From: GCA-2709075 sp038146865
GTDB lineage: Bacteria > Pseudomonadota > Alphaproteobacteria > MPNO01 > UBA2964
Direction of reading: 5' to 3'
Assembly (NCBI GenBank): GCA_038146865.1
Contig: JAYQSL010000002.1
Location: 558,001 to 622,000, forward strand
DNA: 64,000 nucleotides
Shown: positions 34,948-43,691 of the stretch, piece by piece
Numbering within the stretch: position 1 is the stretch's first letter
How the letters are laid out: every line of letters starts with the position of its first letter
Program-made: the position numbers and the translations under genes
Notes under the pieces: model-generated
The model's database searches: none
What the model was told of the DNA's origin: nothing
What the model saw: only the letters and a program-made list of their open reading frames with translations

Positions 34948-37282
34948 TTATTTAGGCCAGCCCTTTTGAATTTCCTTCCAGACCTTCTCGGAAGTTAATG
35001 GCATATCCAGGTGGGATACCCCAAATTTGGTTAGTGCATGGCAAACTGCATTGACAATGGCCGGCGGCGCCGCGGTGGTGCCGCCTTCGCCGCCACCTTT
35101 AACGCCAAGAAAAGTGCTCGCAGCGATCACCTCATTAAACCCTAGTTTAAAATCTGGGATGCCCTCAGCCCTCGGGATTGCATAATCCATAAAAGAACCA
35201 CTTTGCAGCTGTCCCTCCTGGTCATATACACACTCCTCCATCAAAGCCTGACCAAGCCCTTGGACAATTCCTCCGTGGGTTTGGCCATCAACAATCATAG
35301 GGTTTATGACGCGGCCGACATCATCGACTCCTGTATATCGAACCAACTGAATTATTCCTGTCTCCGGATCTATCTCTACTTCCGCCACATGACAGCCATT
35401 AGGATAAGCAGGTAAAGGGACCGAAATTTCTGCATTCGCGTTTAAGGGACCCGATAATTGGATCGGCAAACTTTTATTGTTCTCAGCCGCCGACGCCACT
35501 TCAAAGAGATCTACTCTGCGATCTGTTCCGCTTAAGACAAAGTGGTCAGATGTAAATTCAATATCATCTGATGCCGCCTCGAGAATGTGGGAGGCTATCA
35601 GCTTACCTTTTTCAATTATGATGTCTGTGGTTTTTTTGAAAAGATGCCCGGCCAATCGCATTGACCTCGAGGAGTGAGATCCCGATCCAGCAAAGACGAA
35701 ATCTGTGTCACCCGTCTTCAGACATATACTTTCAAATGGAATATTTAGCCACTCCGCTACGATCTGAGCGTAACTGGTCTCGTGGCCTTGGCCACTGGAT
35801 TGGGTCCCAATAATCAGTTCAACGAACCCATCTGGTTTGATCCTCATCTCGGCTCGTTCTTGAGGATAACCAGTTGCGGTTTCTATATAATTAGCGAGAC
35901 CAATACCCCGAAGCATGCCCCTAGATTCTGCTTCTATTTTACGATTTTCAAAACCAATCCAATCTGACTTCTCTAGGGCTAGATCCATCGAGAGGCCAAA
36001 GTCCCCGCTATCATAAATGACCCCAACCCCGTTTCTGTAGGGTATCGCCGCGGGATCGATGAGGTTTCGTCTCCTAATCTCAATTCGATCTATTCCGATT
36101 TTTTTCGCCGCAAGGTCCATTAGCCTTTCAATTACAAACATAGACTCAGGCCGTCCTGCCCCGCGATAGGATGCGGTTACCGTGGTATTGGTCACAATGG
36201 CCTGGGTTTCAATGGTCGCCACCGCGATATCGTACACACCATTGTATACTGTGGGTCCCCTGGCGATTGGCACATAAGAGACAGTATGGGTCCCAATGTT
36301 TCCAATATTTTGGGATCGCATGGCCAAAACGCGTCCATCGTCATTCATGGCGATTGAAGCGACTGTCTTGAGATCTCTACCCGCATAATCTGAGAGAAAG
36401 GCCTCTGTCCTTGAAGAGACCCATTTAACAGGGCGCCCGACACGTTTAGCCGCCCACATAACGATTGGGAATTCGGGATAGGTGTGGTTCCTGGTTCCAT
36501 AGCCCCCGCCAACGTCTCTGGAAATTACCCTTACCTTTGACTTGTCGACTCTCAGAGTGGTGGACAATTCGTTCTGAAACCGGGTTACCCCCTGCCCACC
36601 AGCCTCAAGCAAAAACGAACCATCTTTTTCATTGTATTCTGCGAGAGCCGCCCTCGGTTCCATAGGAACCCCTGTGACACGTTGATTAATAGTTTCGAGT
36701 TCTACTACATGGGCAGCTTGAGCGAATAACTGCTCGGTAAGCTGCACATCACCCTTCAAGTCATCTACATTGAGATTTTCTGGAATTTCTTCCCAAAGAT
36801 CATCACTTTTTTCTGATAAGTTAGAAAAAGGATTAGCACTTGCGCTTAGATTTTTTAACTTCGGTGAGATAAGCTCAGCGGCATCCCTGGCTTTAGCCTC
36901 GGTCTCTCCAACGACGACAGCCACTATTTCGCCGACCCGTCTTACCCGGTCAGAAGTGATGGGCCAAAGCGGAGTATAAAAAATATCAGTTCCGTCCCGA
37001 TTTTTAAGCTCAACATCTTTTGGGTTGCCCCAGGCTGGCATGGGATGGAGTCCATCAACTCGCCAATCCTCTCCGGTTAGGACTGCCAAAACGCCGGGAG
37101 AAGTTTTTGCTGCTTCACAGTCGAGGCCAACCAATAATGCATGTGCGATATCACTTCGGACCATGATCGCATAGGCAACTTCATCCCGAGTTTGATCGTC
37201 GCTATAACACCCCTTCTCCTCGCAGCAGACGATTGTCCTCAGCCCGAGGGATTGCCGCACCGATCAGTTTCCTAGACACCAT
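34948..37282 (-). pseudogene. xanthine dehydrogenase-family molybdopterin-binding subunit, frameshifted near the start
   Basis: Large subunit of a second molybdenum hydroxylase. The conserved start (IGAAIPRAEDNRLLRGEG) is in one frame from ATG 37282, and the rest (CYSDDQTRDEVAYAIMVRSDIAHA onward) is in another. Removing one base of the run at 37210-37213 (CCCC on plus, GGGG on coding strand) joins them and gives 777 residues, close to its 778-residue paralog. The apparent GTG start at 37260 lies upstream of the slip and yields an unrelated N-terminus. The active-site Glu is Glu732 in VKGGGEGG. The gene overlaps the end of the UbiD gene by 11 bases. Fe-S and FAD partner genes are absent. Confidence 0.85.
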
Positions 37283-38924
37283 CGAATGGACCACCAGGCA
37301 GGCCTCTCACAGACGTATTAGGAGCAACATCGGAACGTCGATATTGGGCGGAACGGCGCCCATTTTCTAGGTAATCTCCCTGAGCTGCTCTCTTCGCCAT
37401 TTCATCCCACTCCGAGTTCCAATCCCCCAAACTATACCCGTGCCAAGGACTCTCTGGCTTTAATGGGGGCAGTCCCAGTTTGTCCCACAAGTCTCGGGCG
37501 GCCTCCATATATTCCCGTTTGGGGAGAGCAATTGGGGGCATATCCGCCTTTAATGTTGCATCAATTAAACATATGGACTCCTCACCGTTTATGGTCCGCG
37601 GGTCCTTTGGCCCATATCGGACCTTGTGTTTCAATATTTGGATATCCAAGGCAGGGTTAGACCGATATGCCAAAGCCCAAAAAATCGAGTCGCCATTCTC
37701 CGGATCAATATCCTCATCGACCGCGATAACATATTTCCCAATGGCTGCCGCCAGGTTTGAACAGCCGTAAAGAGCTCTCCAAACCTCGGTCGTTGGCACA
37801 CCTCTCTCAATTTGAATAAATAAAATTTTGCGAAGGTTTGTGAGAGCCTCATGTAAATAGACTCTCTTCACGCCCTTGATACCGAGTGTATCTCTCAAAT
37901 GTGACAAATAAATAGGCTCGTAGGCTATGCGCTTGATGACACTGGACTCCGAGGGGGTCAATTGAGAAATGATCGACGTAAAGACCGCATCTCGCCGATG
38001 CGTAATGGCTGTAACTTCCATTACACAATTGTAGTCCTCTAAAGCTACGTGACCGTGGCTTTCCGCAAAGGGCGCCTCCGGTTCTAAAATCTCAACATCA
38101 ACAAGTCCTTCAATCACGAGCTCAGATTCCGCAGGAACGAGCAAGTCTACCGTCTTGCATTTGACCTGCCGAATTGCCTTTCCAACGAGGCCGCCCGCCA
38201 CGGCCATCTCTTCCACCCCGACCGGGAGTTTTTGTGGACCGACATACGCAACCGGCGGGGGACATCCGACAACAATCGCACAAGGCATCTTCTGTCCCAT
38301 TTTTTTCCACATTTCCCAATGCATGTGCCCCTCCGCACCTCCTGGTCTGGCAACCATACGGAGCGCCAGCCGATCCGAGGCCTTTAGGCCTGCACGATAC
38401 GTGCCCATATTTTGGGTTCCTGTCTCAGGATTTCGGGTTGTCACATTGGTTGCAGTCAGATAGGGCGCGCTATCGTAACCCGGAGTGGAAATCGGAACGG
38501 GTAATGCGTCCAAACCCTTGCCTTCGCCTCTCAGTTGATCACCTTCCATTATGATTTCCTGGCAGGGAGCGTTATCCACAGTTACAGGATCGATTGGATT
38601 AGTAATCGCGTCATTCCACCGGTTCCCTATGTCTTCTAATGGAACCCCCATTCCAATCGAATAAATTGCCGGATTGGTGGAGAGTGCACCCACCACCACG
38701 GGCATATCAAATGTTCGCCCTTTGCTGTCTGTTACATTATTGAACCGAAATGCTTTCCGTTGGTTCTCTGGAATGCCGCCTCGAAATTGCCATCGAACCA
38801 GGGGATGGAGCTCTGTATCTTTATTGACGGGCTGATTAATGGTGGTCAGGAGACCCTCCGCCTCAAGCGCTTCTAAATGCTCGTGAAAATCTCTATACCC
38901 TTTGTCTGTTCTCGAATTGACCAT
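37272..38924 (-). CDS. UbiD-family decarboxylase (prFMN-dependent)
   Basis: Reversible decarboxylase of 550 residues of the UbiD/Fdc1 family, using prenylated FMN on an alpha,beta-unsaturated or aromatic carboxylic acid. The prFMN-binding segment TNVTTRNPETGTQNMGTYR ends with Arg177, and the pair Glu283 and Glu288 in EAPFAE match the Fdc1 E277/E282 pattern, so the R-E-E catalytic set is intact. No UbiX (prFMN synthase) gene is in the window. It follows the LeuD-type gene and overlaps the molybdenum hydroxylase gene by 11 bases. UbiD plus molybdenum hydroxylase plus crotonase is also the content of furan-dicarboxylate (hmf) gene sets, but CoA ligase is missing here. Confidence 0.94.
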   Translation of the reverse strand: MVNSRTDKGYRDFHEHLEALEAEGLLTTINQPVNKDTELHPLVRWQFRGGIPENQRKAFRFNNVTDSKGRTFDMPVVVGALSTNPAIYSIGMGVPLEDIGNRWNDAITNPIDPVTVDNAPCQEIIMEGDQLRGEGKGLDALPVPISTPGYDSAPYLTATNVTTRNPETGTQNMGTYRAGLKASDRLALRMVARPGGAEGHMHWEMWKKMGQKMPCAIVVGCPPPVAYVGPQKLPVGVEEMAVAGGLVGKAIRQVKCKTVDLLVPAESELVIEGLVDVEILEPEAPFAESHGHVALEDYNCVMEVTAITHRRDAVFTSIISQLTPSESSVIKRIAYEPIYLSHLRDTLGIKGVKRVYLHEALTNLRKILFIQIERGVPTTEVWRALYGCSNLAAAIGKYVIAVDEDIDPENGDSIFWALAYRSNPALDIQILKHKVRYGPKDPRTINGEESICLIDATLKADMPPIALPKREYMEAARDLWDKLGLPPLKPESPWHGYSLGDWNSEWDEMAKRAAQGDYLENGRRSAQYRRSDVAPNTSVRGLPGGPFDGV

Positions 38925-39020
38925 TTTTCTTACCCCTTGCTCAGCCGAAAGTTAAACCCGCAGATTCCGTGGCACGATGACCATCAAGGAAACCTATCAA
39001 CATAATTTGAGCCTCGGCGG

Positions 39021-39542
39021 TTAAACTTGCGCTTCTGATATAAGCCCTTCTGCCTCTAGAACGGGTAAAACACCACCCGCTTTCATTGTAAACAATAGGG
39101 AGTCAGGAATGGCTTTTGCGTAAAGTACCTCACCAGATATTTTATTTGTGATCGAAAAGTCCTCGAATGAGACTATCGCCTGATCTCCCTCATTGAAGCT
39201 GTCGGATATGCCAGGACATTCCAAAGCCAAAAACCCCCAATTTACACAGTTTCTAAAGAAAAGCCCATTAATACTGTCAGCCACCAAACACCCAATGCCA
39301 ATGTTCCTGAGCGAACGAGCTGCTGGTCGAGATGAACCCATCCCGAAATTCCGACCTGCGATAATTATGTCACCTTCCTGAATTTCTCTAATCCACCCGG
39401 GCCGATTTGCTTCAAAGACGACTTCCTTTTGTTCCTCCTCGCTAAAATATTGCGCTCTGCCTGGCAATATCAGGTCTGTATTAATATTCTCTGGAAACTT
39501 CCACACTTGGCCACTCAGGATTGGTCTCTCCATTTTCATCAA
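39021..39542 (-). CDS. aconitase-family small subunit (LeuD-like)
   Basis: Small (swivel-domain) subunit of a 3-isopropylmalate-dehydratase-type hydro-lyase, 173 residues. Substrate-binding region: GRNFGMGSSRPAARSLRNIGIGCLVADSINGLFFRN. It overlaps the LeuC-like gene by 4 bases (ATGA), so the two form one heterodimer. This is unlikely to be leucine biosynthesis, because no leuB or leuA lies nearby and the neighbours are a PEP mutase/isocitrate-lyase-type lyase and UbiD. Such separate pairs isomerise or hydrate other dicarboxylates, for example dimethylmaleate in nicotinate fermentation. Confidence 0.9.
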   Translation of the reverse strand: MMKMERPILSGQVWKFPENINTDLILPGRAQYFSEEEQKEVVFEANRPGWIREIQEGDIIIAGRNFGMGSSRPAARSLRNIGIGCLVADSINGLFFRNCVNWGFLALECPGISDSFNEGDQAIVSFEDFSITNKISGEVLYAKAIPDSLLFTMKAGGVLPVLEAEGLISEAQV

Positions 39543-40795
39543 TTCCCGATATTTCGCGGGTCAGTTATCGACCCACGAATAGCCGAAGCCGCGACTGTCG
39601 CTGGCGAACCCATGAAAACACGAGAGTCTGGATCACCCATCCGTCCTTTAAAATTTCTAGTACTTGCCGTGATACAAGTTTCCCCCGCAGAGAGGATACC
39701 CAGGTGACCTCCCCCGCAAGCGCCACAGGTTGCGTTGGTAACCACCGCACCCGCATCCATAATCTTTTCAATGTAACCTGCCTTCAAAGCCTGCCTATAT
39801 ATGCTTTGACTGCCAGGGGTCACAATAAGCCTGACATGCTTAGCAACGCTTCTCCCCACAAGTATGTCGGCAGCGACGGCCAAATCATCAAGAGTACCAT
39901 TCGCGCAACTCCCAATAAATGCCTGATCGATCCTCTCGCCCTCCAATTCTGAGGCGGGCCGAGAATTATTTAAAACCGCATCTGGCAAGGCTACTAGTGG
40001 CTCAATTTTGGACAAATCAATAGTATTTCGGCGGTGATAATTTGCGTCTGGGTCGGGGTACTGCTCCTCAAATTCAACACCAGGGTTTTTGCTCCGTACA
40101 TATTCCAACATGACTGGATCTGGCTCAAATGTAGCAAATTCTGCGGACAGCTCCGCCGCCATTGTTGTAATTGTGCGACGCGCATTCATCGATAAGTTCG
40201 TTAGTGCCGGCCCACCAAATTCGATATTCATGGTAGCGTGATCCCCATAAATATTAGCAATATGCAAAATCACGTCTTTGGTTGAAGCAGGCGCTGAGAG
40301 ATTATTTATTAAATCATAACGCACCGTTTCCCCTACCTTGAACCAAGTCTCTCCTTTCGTGACAGCATAGAGCATATCGGGTGATCCAGTGCCTCTCGCG
40401 GCGCAATTAAAAACGCCGGCAGAGCATGTATGGGAATCCCCACAAACGAGAACAGTCCCCGGTAATGCGTAACCATGATCTGCGACCAATACGTGAGAAA
40501 TACCTTGTTCTGCACCAACATCGTGGAACCGATTTATGCCAAATTTTTTGACAAATTGGCGCCCGGTACTGTGGGCTTGAGCAGACATTATATCTTTGGC
40601 GGGCACTCGGTGATCGAAAACCATTACCACCCTGTCGGGGTGCTTTACTTTTAAAATGTTTCTCCAGTTTGCAGGTATCAAATTATTGTCATAGAGAATG
40701 GCAGTCCCTACTTCTACCACCACTAAATCCCCTGGCTTGACCGAAGCCTGATTAGAGTTCTTAGCGAGAATTTTTTCGATTGCGGTCATTCCCAT
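39539..40795 (-). CDS. aconitase-family large subunit (LeuC-like)
   Basis: Large 4Fe-4S subunit of 418 residues, of the LeuC/HacA/DmdA type, dehydrating or hydrating a 2-hydroxy dicarboxylic acid. Cluster ligands are Cys297 (GSCANG), Cys357 and Cys360 (ATCGACGGG). The active-site region VLVCGDSHTCSAG near 115-126 and the conserved DHRVPAKD are intact. The start is ATG 40795, 2 bases after the lyase gene stop. The pair LeuC/LeuD followed upstream by a PEP-mutase-family lyase is the arrangement of the dimethylmaleate hydratase plus 2,3-dimethylmalate lyase step, which suggests cleavage to pyruvate plus a short acid. Confidence 0.91.
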   Translation of the reverse strand: MGMTAIEKILAKNSNQASVKPGDLVVVEVGTAILYDNNLIPANWRNILKVKHPDRVVMVFDHRVPAKDIMSAQAHSTGRQFVKKFGINRFHDVGAEQGISHVLVADHGYALPGTVLVCGDSHTCSAGVFNCAARGTGSPDMLYAVTKGETWFKVGETVRYDLINNLSAPASTKDVILHIANIYGDHATMNIEFGGPALTNLSMNARRTITTMAAELSAEFATFEPDPVMLEYVRSKNPGVEFEEQYPDPDANYHRRNTIDLSKIEPLVALPDAVLNNSRPASELEGERIDQAFIGSCANGTLDDLAVAADILVGRSVAKHVRLIVTPGSQSIYRQALKAGYIEKIMDAGAVVTNATCGACGGGHLGILSAGETCITASTRNFKGRMGDPDSRVFMGSPATVAASAIRGSITDPRNIGN

Positions 40796-40797
40796 AT

Positions 40798-41760
40798 TTA
40801 ATCTCCCTGAACCTCGCTTCCCGCCGGCAGGTACCCTAACGATTGATCATATTTGGCAGAAAGTTTCGCGACCGGAAGGTATTCTTCCTCAATCTTCCTG
40901 ACACCATCAAAGCCAATAAATTTATGGATATCCCCAACCGGGTGATTTTTAACCAAATCAAGGAAATCGACCTGAGCCGATACATCGCGGTCCTTAAAGT
41001 CATGCATAAATTCCCAAATTGCATGGGTTCCACATCGCAAAGCTCCGGTGGCAAAGCTGACCATGGAAATGCCAAGTTCATTTAATTCCTTCAGTGAGAG
41101 CATGGGCGACACTCCAGTACGGTTAAAATGAATTGGGCACTGAAGAGCCAAAGTAACTGCTTCGAGCTCCTCTTTGCTAACCAACCCTTCTGGAAAGATC
41201 ATATCTGCGCCGGCATCAAGGTAAGCTTTACCGCGTTCGATGACATCAGACACAGAACCATTGGCAACACCCCGTGCATCCGTCCTCGCTATCAAAACGA
41301 AATCTGGATCTAGTTCATCACGGATCTTTGCAGCAGCGCGATACTTCCCAACCGCTTCTTCAACAGAAATTATTTCTTTTCCAGCAACGTGACCGCATCT
41401 TTTTGGAGCCACCTGGTCTTCGATATGAACACCTGCTACCCCTGCCCGGATAAAGTCCTCGACCGTCCGAATGACGTTTATAGCATTCCCATATCCAGTA
41501 TCCGCATCAGCGATTACTGGGATATCGACAGCATCAGTTATATATCGAGAAATCATGACCATTTCAGTGCCGGTCAGAAGACCCACGTCTGGCTTTCCCA
41601 ATAAAGTTGCCGAAACAGCGTATCCAGAAACTCCACAGGTTTTAAAGCCTGCCGCCTCTATGATTTTGGCCGTCAGGGCGTTGTAAGCGCCCGGCTTTAC
41701 CAAAATCTCTCCACCTTTGAGCAGATCACGAAATCGAGCTGTTGCTGTTTGCGTAACCAT
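40798..41760 (-). CDS. isocitrate lyase/PEP mutase family lyase
   Basis: TIM-barrel lyase of 320 residues, relatives of methylisocitrate lyase, 2,3-dimethylmalate lyase and carboxyphosphonoenolpyruvate mutase. It retains the catalytic-loop cysteine Cys122 in APKRCGHV, so carbon-carbon bond cleavage is more likely than a P-C mutase reaction. The Mg-binding site is PVIADADTGYG (Asp85, Asp87) and HIEDQ. It sits between the ThDP remnant and the LeuC-like gene (2 bases), so it probably cleaves the product of the aconitase-type pair into pyruvate or glyoxylate and a short carboxylate. Confidence 0.92.
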   Translation of the reverse strand: MVTQTATARFRDLLKGGEILVKPGAYNALTAKIIEAAGFKTCGVSGYAVSATLLGKPDVGLLTGTEMVMISRYITDAVDIPVIADADTGYGNAINVIRTVEDFIRAGVAGVHIEDQVAPKRCGHVAGKEIISVEEAVGKYRAAAKIRDELDPDFVLIARTDARGVANGSVSDVIERGKAYLDAGADMIFPEGLVSKEELEAVTLALQCPIHFNRTGVSPMLSLKELNELGISMVSFATGALRCGTHAIWEFMHDFKDRDVSAQVDFLDLVKNHPVGDIHKFIGFDGVRKIEEEYLPVAKLSAKYDQSLGYLPAGSEVQGD

Positions 41761-41766
41761 ATTAAG

Positions 41767-42072
41767 TCACTCCCTAGAGAAATCGTGTCCTTCTTTAACA
41801 ACAAATTCAAGAAGATACGGTTTACCCTCTGAAGTAACACGCACCGCTTCTTCTATGGCAGGAATAATCTCGGACGGCCTTTCCACACGCATTGAGGCGA
41901 GGCCCAGCCCCTCGGCCACCTTTGCATAATTTCCACCTACCGCAAGTGTCCCGTACTTTTGCGTAGAGGAAACGAGAACATCCCTCTCCGCTGCCATCAC
42001 GGCATTGTTAAAAACAACAGTTAAGGTGGCGATACCATTTCTTGCAGCTGTCTCCAGATCCATTCCGGTCAT
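41767..42072 (-). pseudogene. C-terminal remnant of a ThDP-dependent enzyme (acetolactate synthase-like)
   Basis: An open frame of 101 residues starting MTGMDLETAARNGIATLTVVFNNAVMAAERD. In intact ThDP enzymes this follows the ThDP-binding GDG; here the GDG and everything N-terminal to it is missing, while the NN of the ThDP motif and the C-terminal EEAVRVTSEGKPYLLEFVV are retained. An internal ATG is the only possible start. It cannot bind ThDP. It lies 6 bases upstream of the lyase gene, so it is the relic of a gene that once headed this operon. It directly abuts the Rieske remnant. Confidence 0.82.
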
Positions 42073-42074
42073 CC

Positions 42075-42152
42075 CTATCGCCGCATTAATTCACCCATAG
42101 GGGTACCTTACCCTGTCCGAGTGAGCAGTTCGTTATCTTCTTTAGAAAGCAT
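42075..42152 (-). pseudogene. N-terminal remnant of a Rieske aromatic dioxygenase alpha subunit
   Basis: From ATG 42152, after a GGGGAGA ribosome-binding site, the frame reads MLSKEDNELLTRTG, a stop (TAA), then GTPMGELMRR and a stop (TAG) at 42077-42075. This is the conserved N-terminus of phthalate-4,5-dioxygenase-type Rieske oxygenases, which continue RRYW. The Rieske domain and everything after it is gone, and the sequence runs directly into the ThDP remnant. Two stops and a deletion junction make this clear decay. The retained start signal shows where the original operon began. Confidence 0.8.
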
Positions 42153-42287
42153 GTTTCTCCCCGATTTTTTTGTCAAAGGGTATACTCGCGCGATCTGCAA
42201 CACAACGGCGCCAAGACCATTCCGTTGACCGTTTTTGACAAACCACTTATCAAAACCTACACAAGAGAAGCTAGAGGGAGAGTGCTC

Positions 42288-43085
42288 ATGCCAAACATTG
42301 ATGCTAATGGGAATAGATTTAATTATGAGGTTTCGGGACCGGAAGGTGCGCCATGGATTACTTTCTCAAACTCCCTTATGACAAATTTACATATGTGGGA
42401 CGAACAGGCAGATTTACTCTCTCAGAATTGGAGGGTCCTGCGATATGACCAGCGGGGTCATGGAGGATCATCTGCAACCACCCCGCCCTATAATTTCGAT
42501 CTTTTAGGAGAAGATATCGTAGCGATTTGGGATGCTCTCGGGGTGGAACAAAGCGTCTTTTGTGGCCTCTCAATGGGCGGAGCAACTGGGCTTGGTCTTT
42601 GCTTGAATTATCCAGAGAGAATCCGGGCTTTCATCGGTTGCGATATGCCCTATCAAGCTTCCCCGGAATTTGCAGCGCTCTGGGACCAGAGAATGGAAAT
42701 GGCTCGTGAAGTTGGAATAGATGGAATGGCAATGCCTACGGCGGAACGTTGGTTCGTAAGCAGTTTTGTAGAAAACCCCCAAAACAAGCAAGTAATTGAA
42801 AAAATTTGCACCATGGTGCGAACAACTTCGATGGAAGGCTATGTAGGTTGCTGTAACGCTCTACAAACAGTTGCGTACGCCGATAAAATGGGGCTCGTAA
42901 AGGTACCCACTTTCTTTATTTCGGGTTCAGAAGATCCAGCGGCAAATCCTAAGGCAATGAAACCATTGGTTGACGCAGTGGCTGGCGCAGAAATCCACAT
43001 TATTGAGAATTGTGGACACATATCAAATATGGAAAACCCTGAGAGCTTTAATGGAGCACTGCTAAACTTCCTTAATCAACTCTGA
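42288..43085 (+). CDS. 3-oxoadipate enol-lactonase-like alpha/beta hydrolase (PcaD-type)
   Basis: 265-residue alpha/beta hydrolase. The pattern FSNSLMTNLHMWDEQ, RYDQRGHGGS and FCGLSMGGATG (nucleophile Ser96) is the beta-ketoadipate enol-lactone hydrolase signature; the catalytic His is in CGHISNMENPE near the C-terminus. The predicted reaction is opening of an enol-lactone from aromatic catabolism, though no pca genes lie around it. I start at ATG 42288, after GAGGGAGAG; an in-frame ATG at 42225 lies outside this signal. It heads a plus-strand run with a cupin, ArsC-like and oligopeptidase genes, divergent from the decayed operon head. Confidence 0.87.
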   Translation: MPNIDANGNRFNYEVSGPEGAPWITFSNSLMTNLHMWDEQADLLSQNWRVLRYDQRGHGGSSATTPPYNFDLLGEDIVAIWDALGVEQSVFCGLSMGGATGLGLCLNYPERIRAFIGCDMPYQASPEFAALWDQRMEMAREVGIDGMAMPTAERWFVSSFVENPQNKQVIEKICTMVRTTSMEGYVGCCNALQTVAYADKMGLVKVPTFFISGSEDPAANPKAMKPLVDAVAGAEIHIIENCGHISNMENPESFNGALLNFLNQL

Positions 43086-43106
43086 AACACGAAAAAGGAA
43101 AATGTA

Positions 43107-43691
43107 ATGAGCAACAAACAACCAGTTGGAATTCGCCGCATCGTCACCGGACATGACGAGAGCGGGAAAGCAATTGTCATAGCCGACGGACCTACACCAG
43201 GAGTGAAAACTACGCCCAATAGACCCGGTGTTATCTTTCATAACATGTGGACGACCACAACTGCACCCGCCCGTTTCGATGAACCCAACGAAGCGACCAG
43301 CGTCGACCTACCACTGCCCCCGCCGAGCAGCGGCACGACTTTTCGTTTGATCGAGTTCCCACCGGAATCTCAAGTTGAACAGGTAGATGACGAAACGGCA
43401 AAAAAAGCTTTCCAGGAATACGGAGCTGATGGCGCATTGCAGCACGGTGAAGGGGAAGAAGATCAATCCAAGAATAAGCACGCCTTCATGCATCGTACAG
43501 AAACTGTTGACTATGCCATCTGTTTGTCTGGAGAAATGACCATGCTACTCGATGACTCCGAAGTAGTTATGAGGCCAGGGGATGTAATGATCCAAAGAGG
43601 TACAAATCACGCCTGGGCAAACCGAGGCAGTGAATATTGCACCATGGCATTTGTTTTAATCGATGGCGAAGGTAAGCGCGGCTCAGAGTAA
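43107..43691 (+). CDS. cupin-domain protein
   Basis: 194-residue single-cupin protein. The N-terminus reads RRIVTGHDESGKAIVIADG, and the cupin domain shows FMHRTETVDYAICLSGEMTML and later GDVMIQRGTNHAWANRG with the metal-binding His residues. It is a paralog of the cupin at 52.8-53.3 kb, which starts RRVVTGHDEHNKAVV. It sits between the PcaD-like hydrolase and the ArsC-like gene; the latter starts at the last base of its stop. The family includes isomerases and dioxygenase-like proteins, but the function here is unknown. Confidence 0.86.
   Translation: MSNKQPVGIRRIVTGHDESGKAIVIADGPTPGVKTTPNRPGVIFHNMWTTTTAPARFDEPNEATSVDLPLPPPSSGTTFRLIEFPPESQVEQVDDETAKKAFQEYGADGALQHGEGEEDQSKNKHAFMHRTETVDYAICLSGEMTMLLDDSEVVMRPGDVMIQRGTNHAWANRGSEYCTMAFVLIDGEGKRGSE

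Noticed and set aside
38174..38554. Plus-strand open frame of 126 codons
   Set aside because: Lies opposite the ubiD coding sequence, has low-complexity Pro/Arg content and no ribosome-binding site; a shadow.
42225..42287. N-terminal extension of the PcaD-like hydrolase from ATG 42225
   Set aside because: The ribosome-binding site GAGGGAGAG lies directly before ATG 42288, and the extra residues do not resemble the family.
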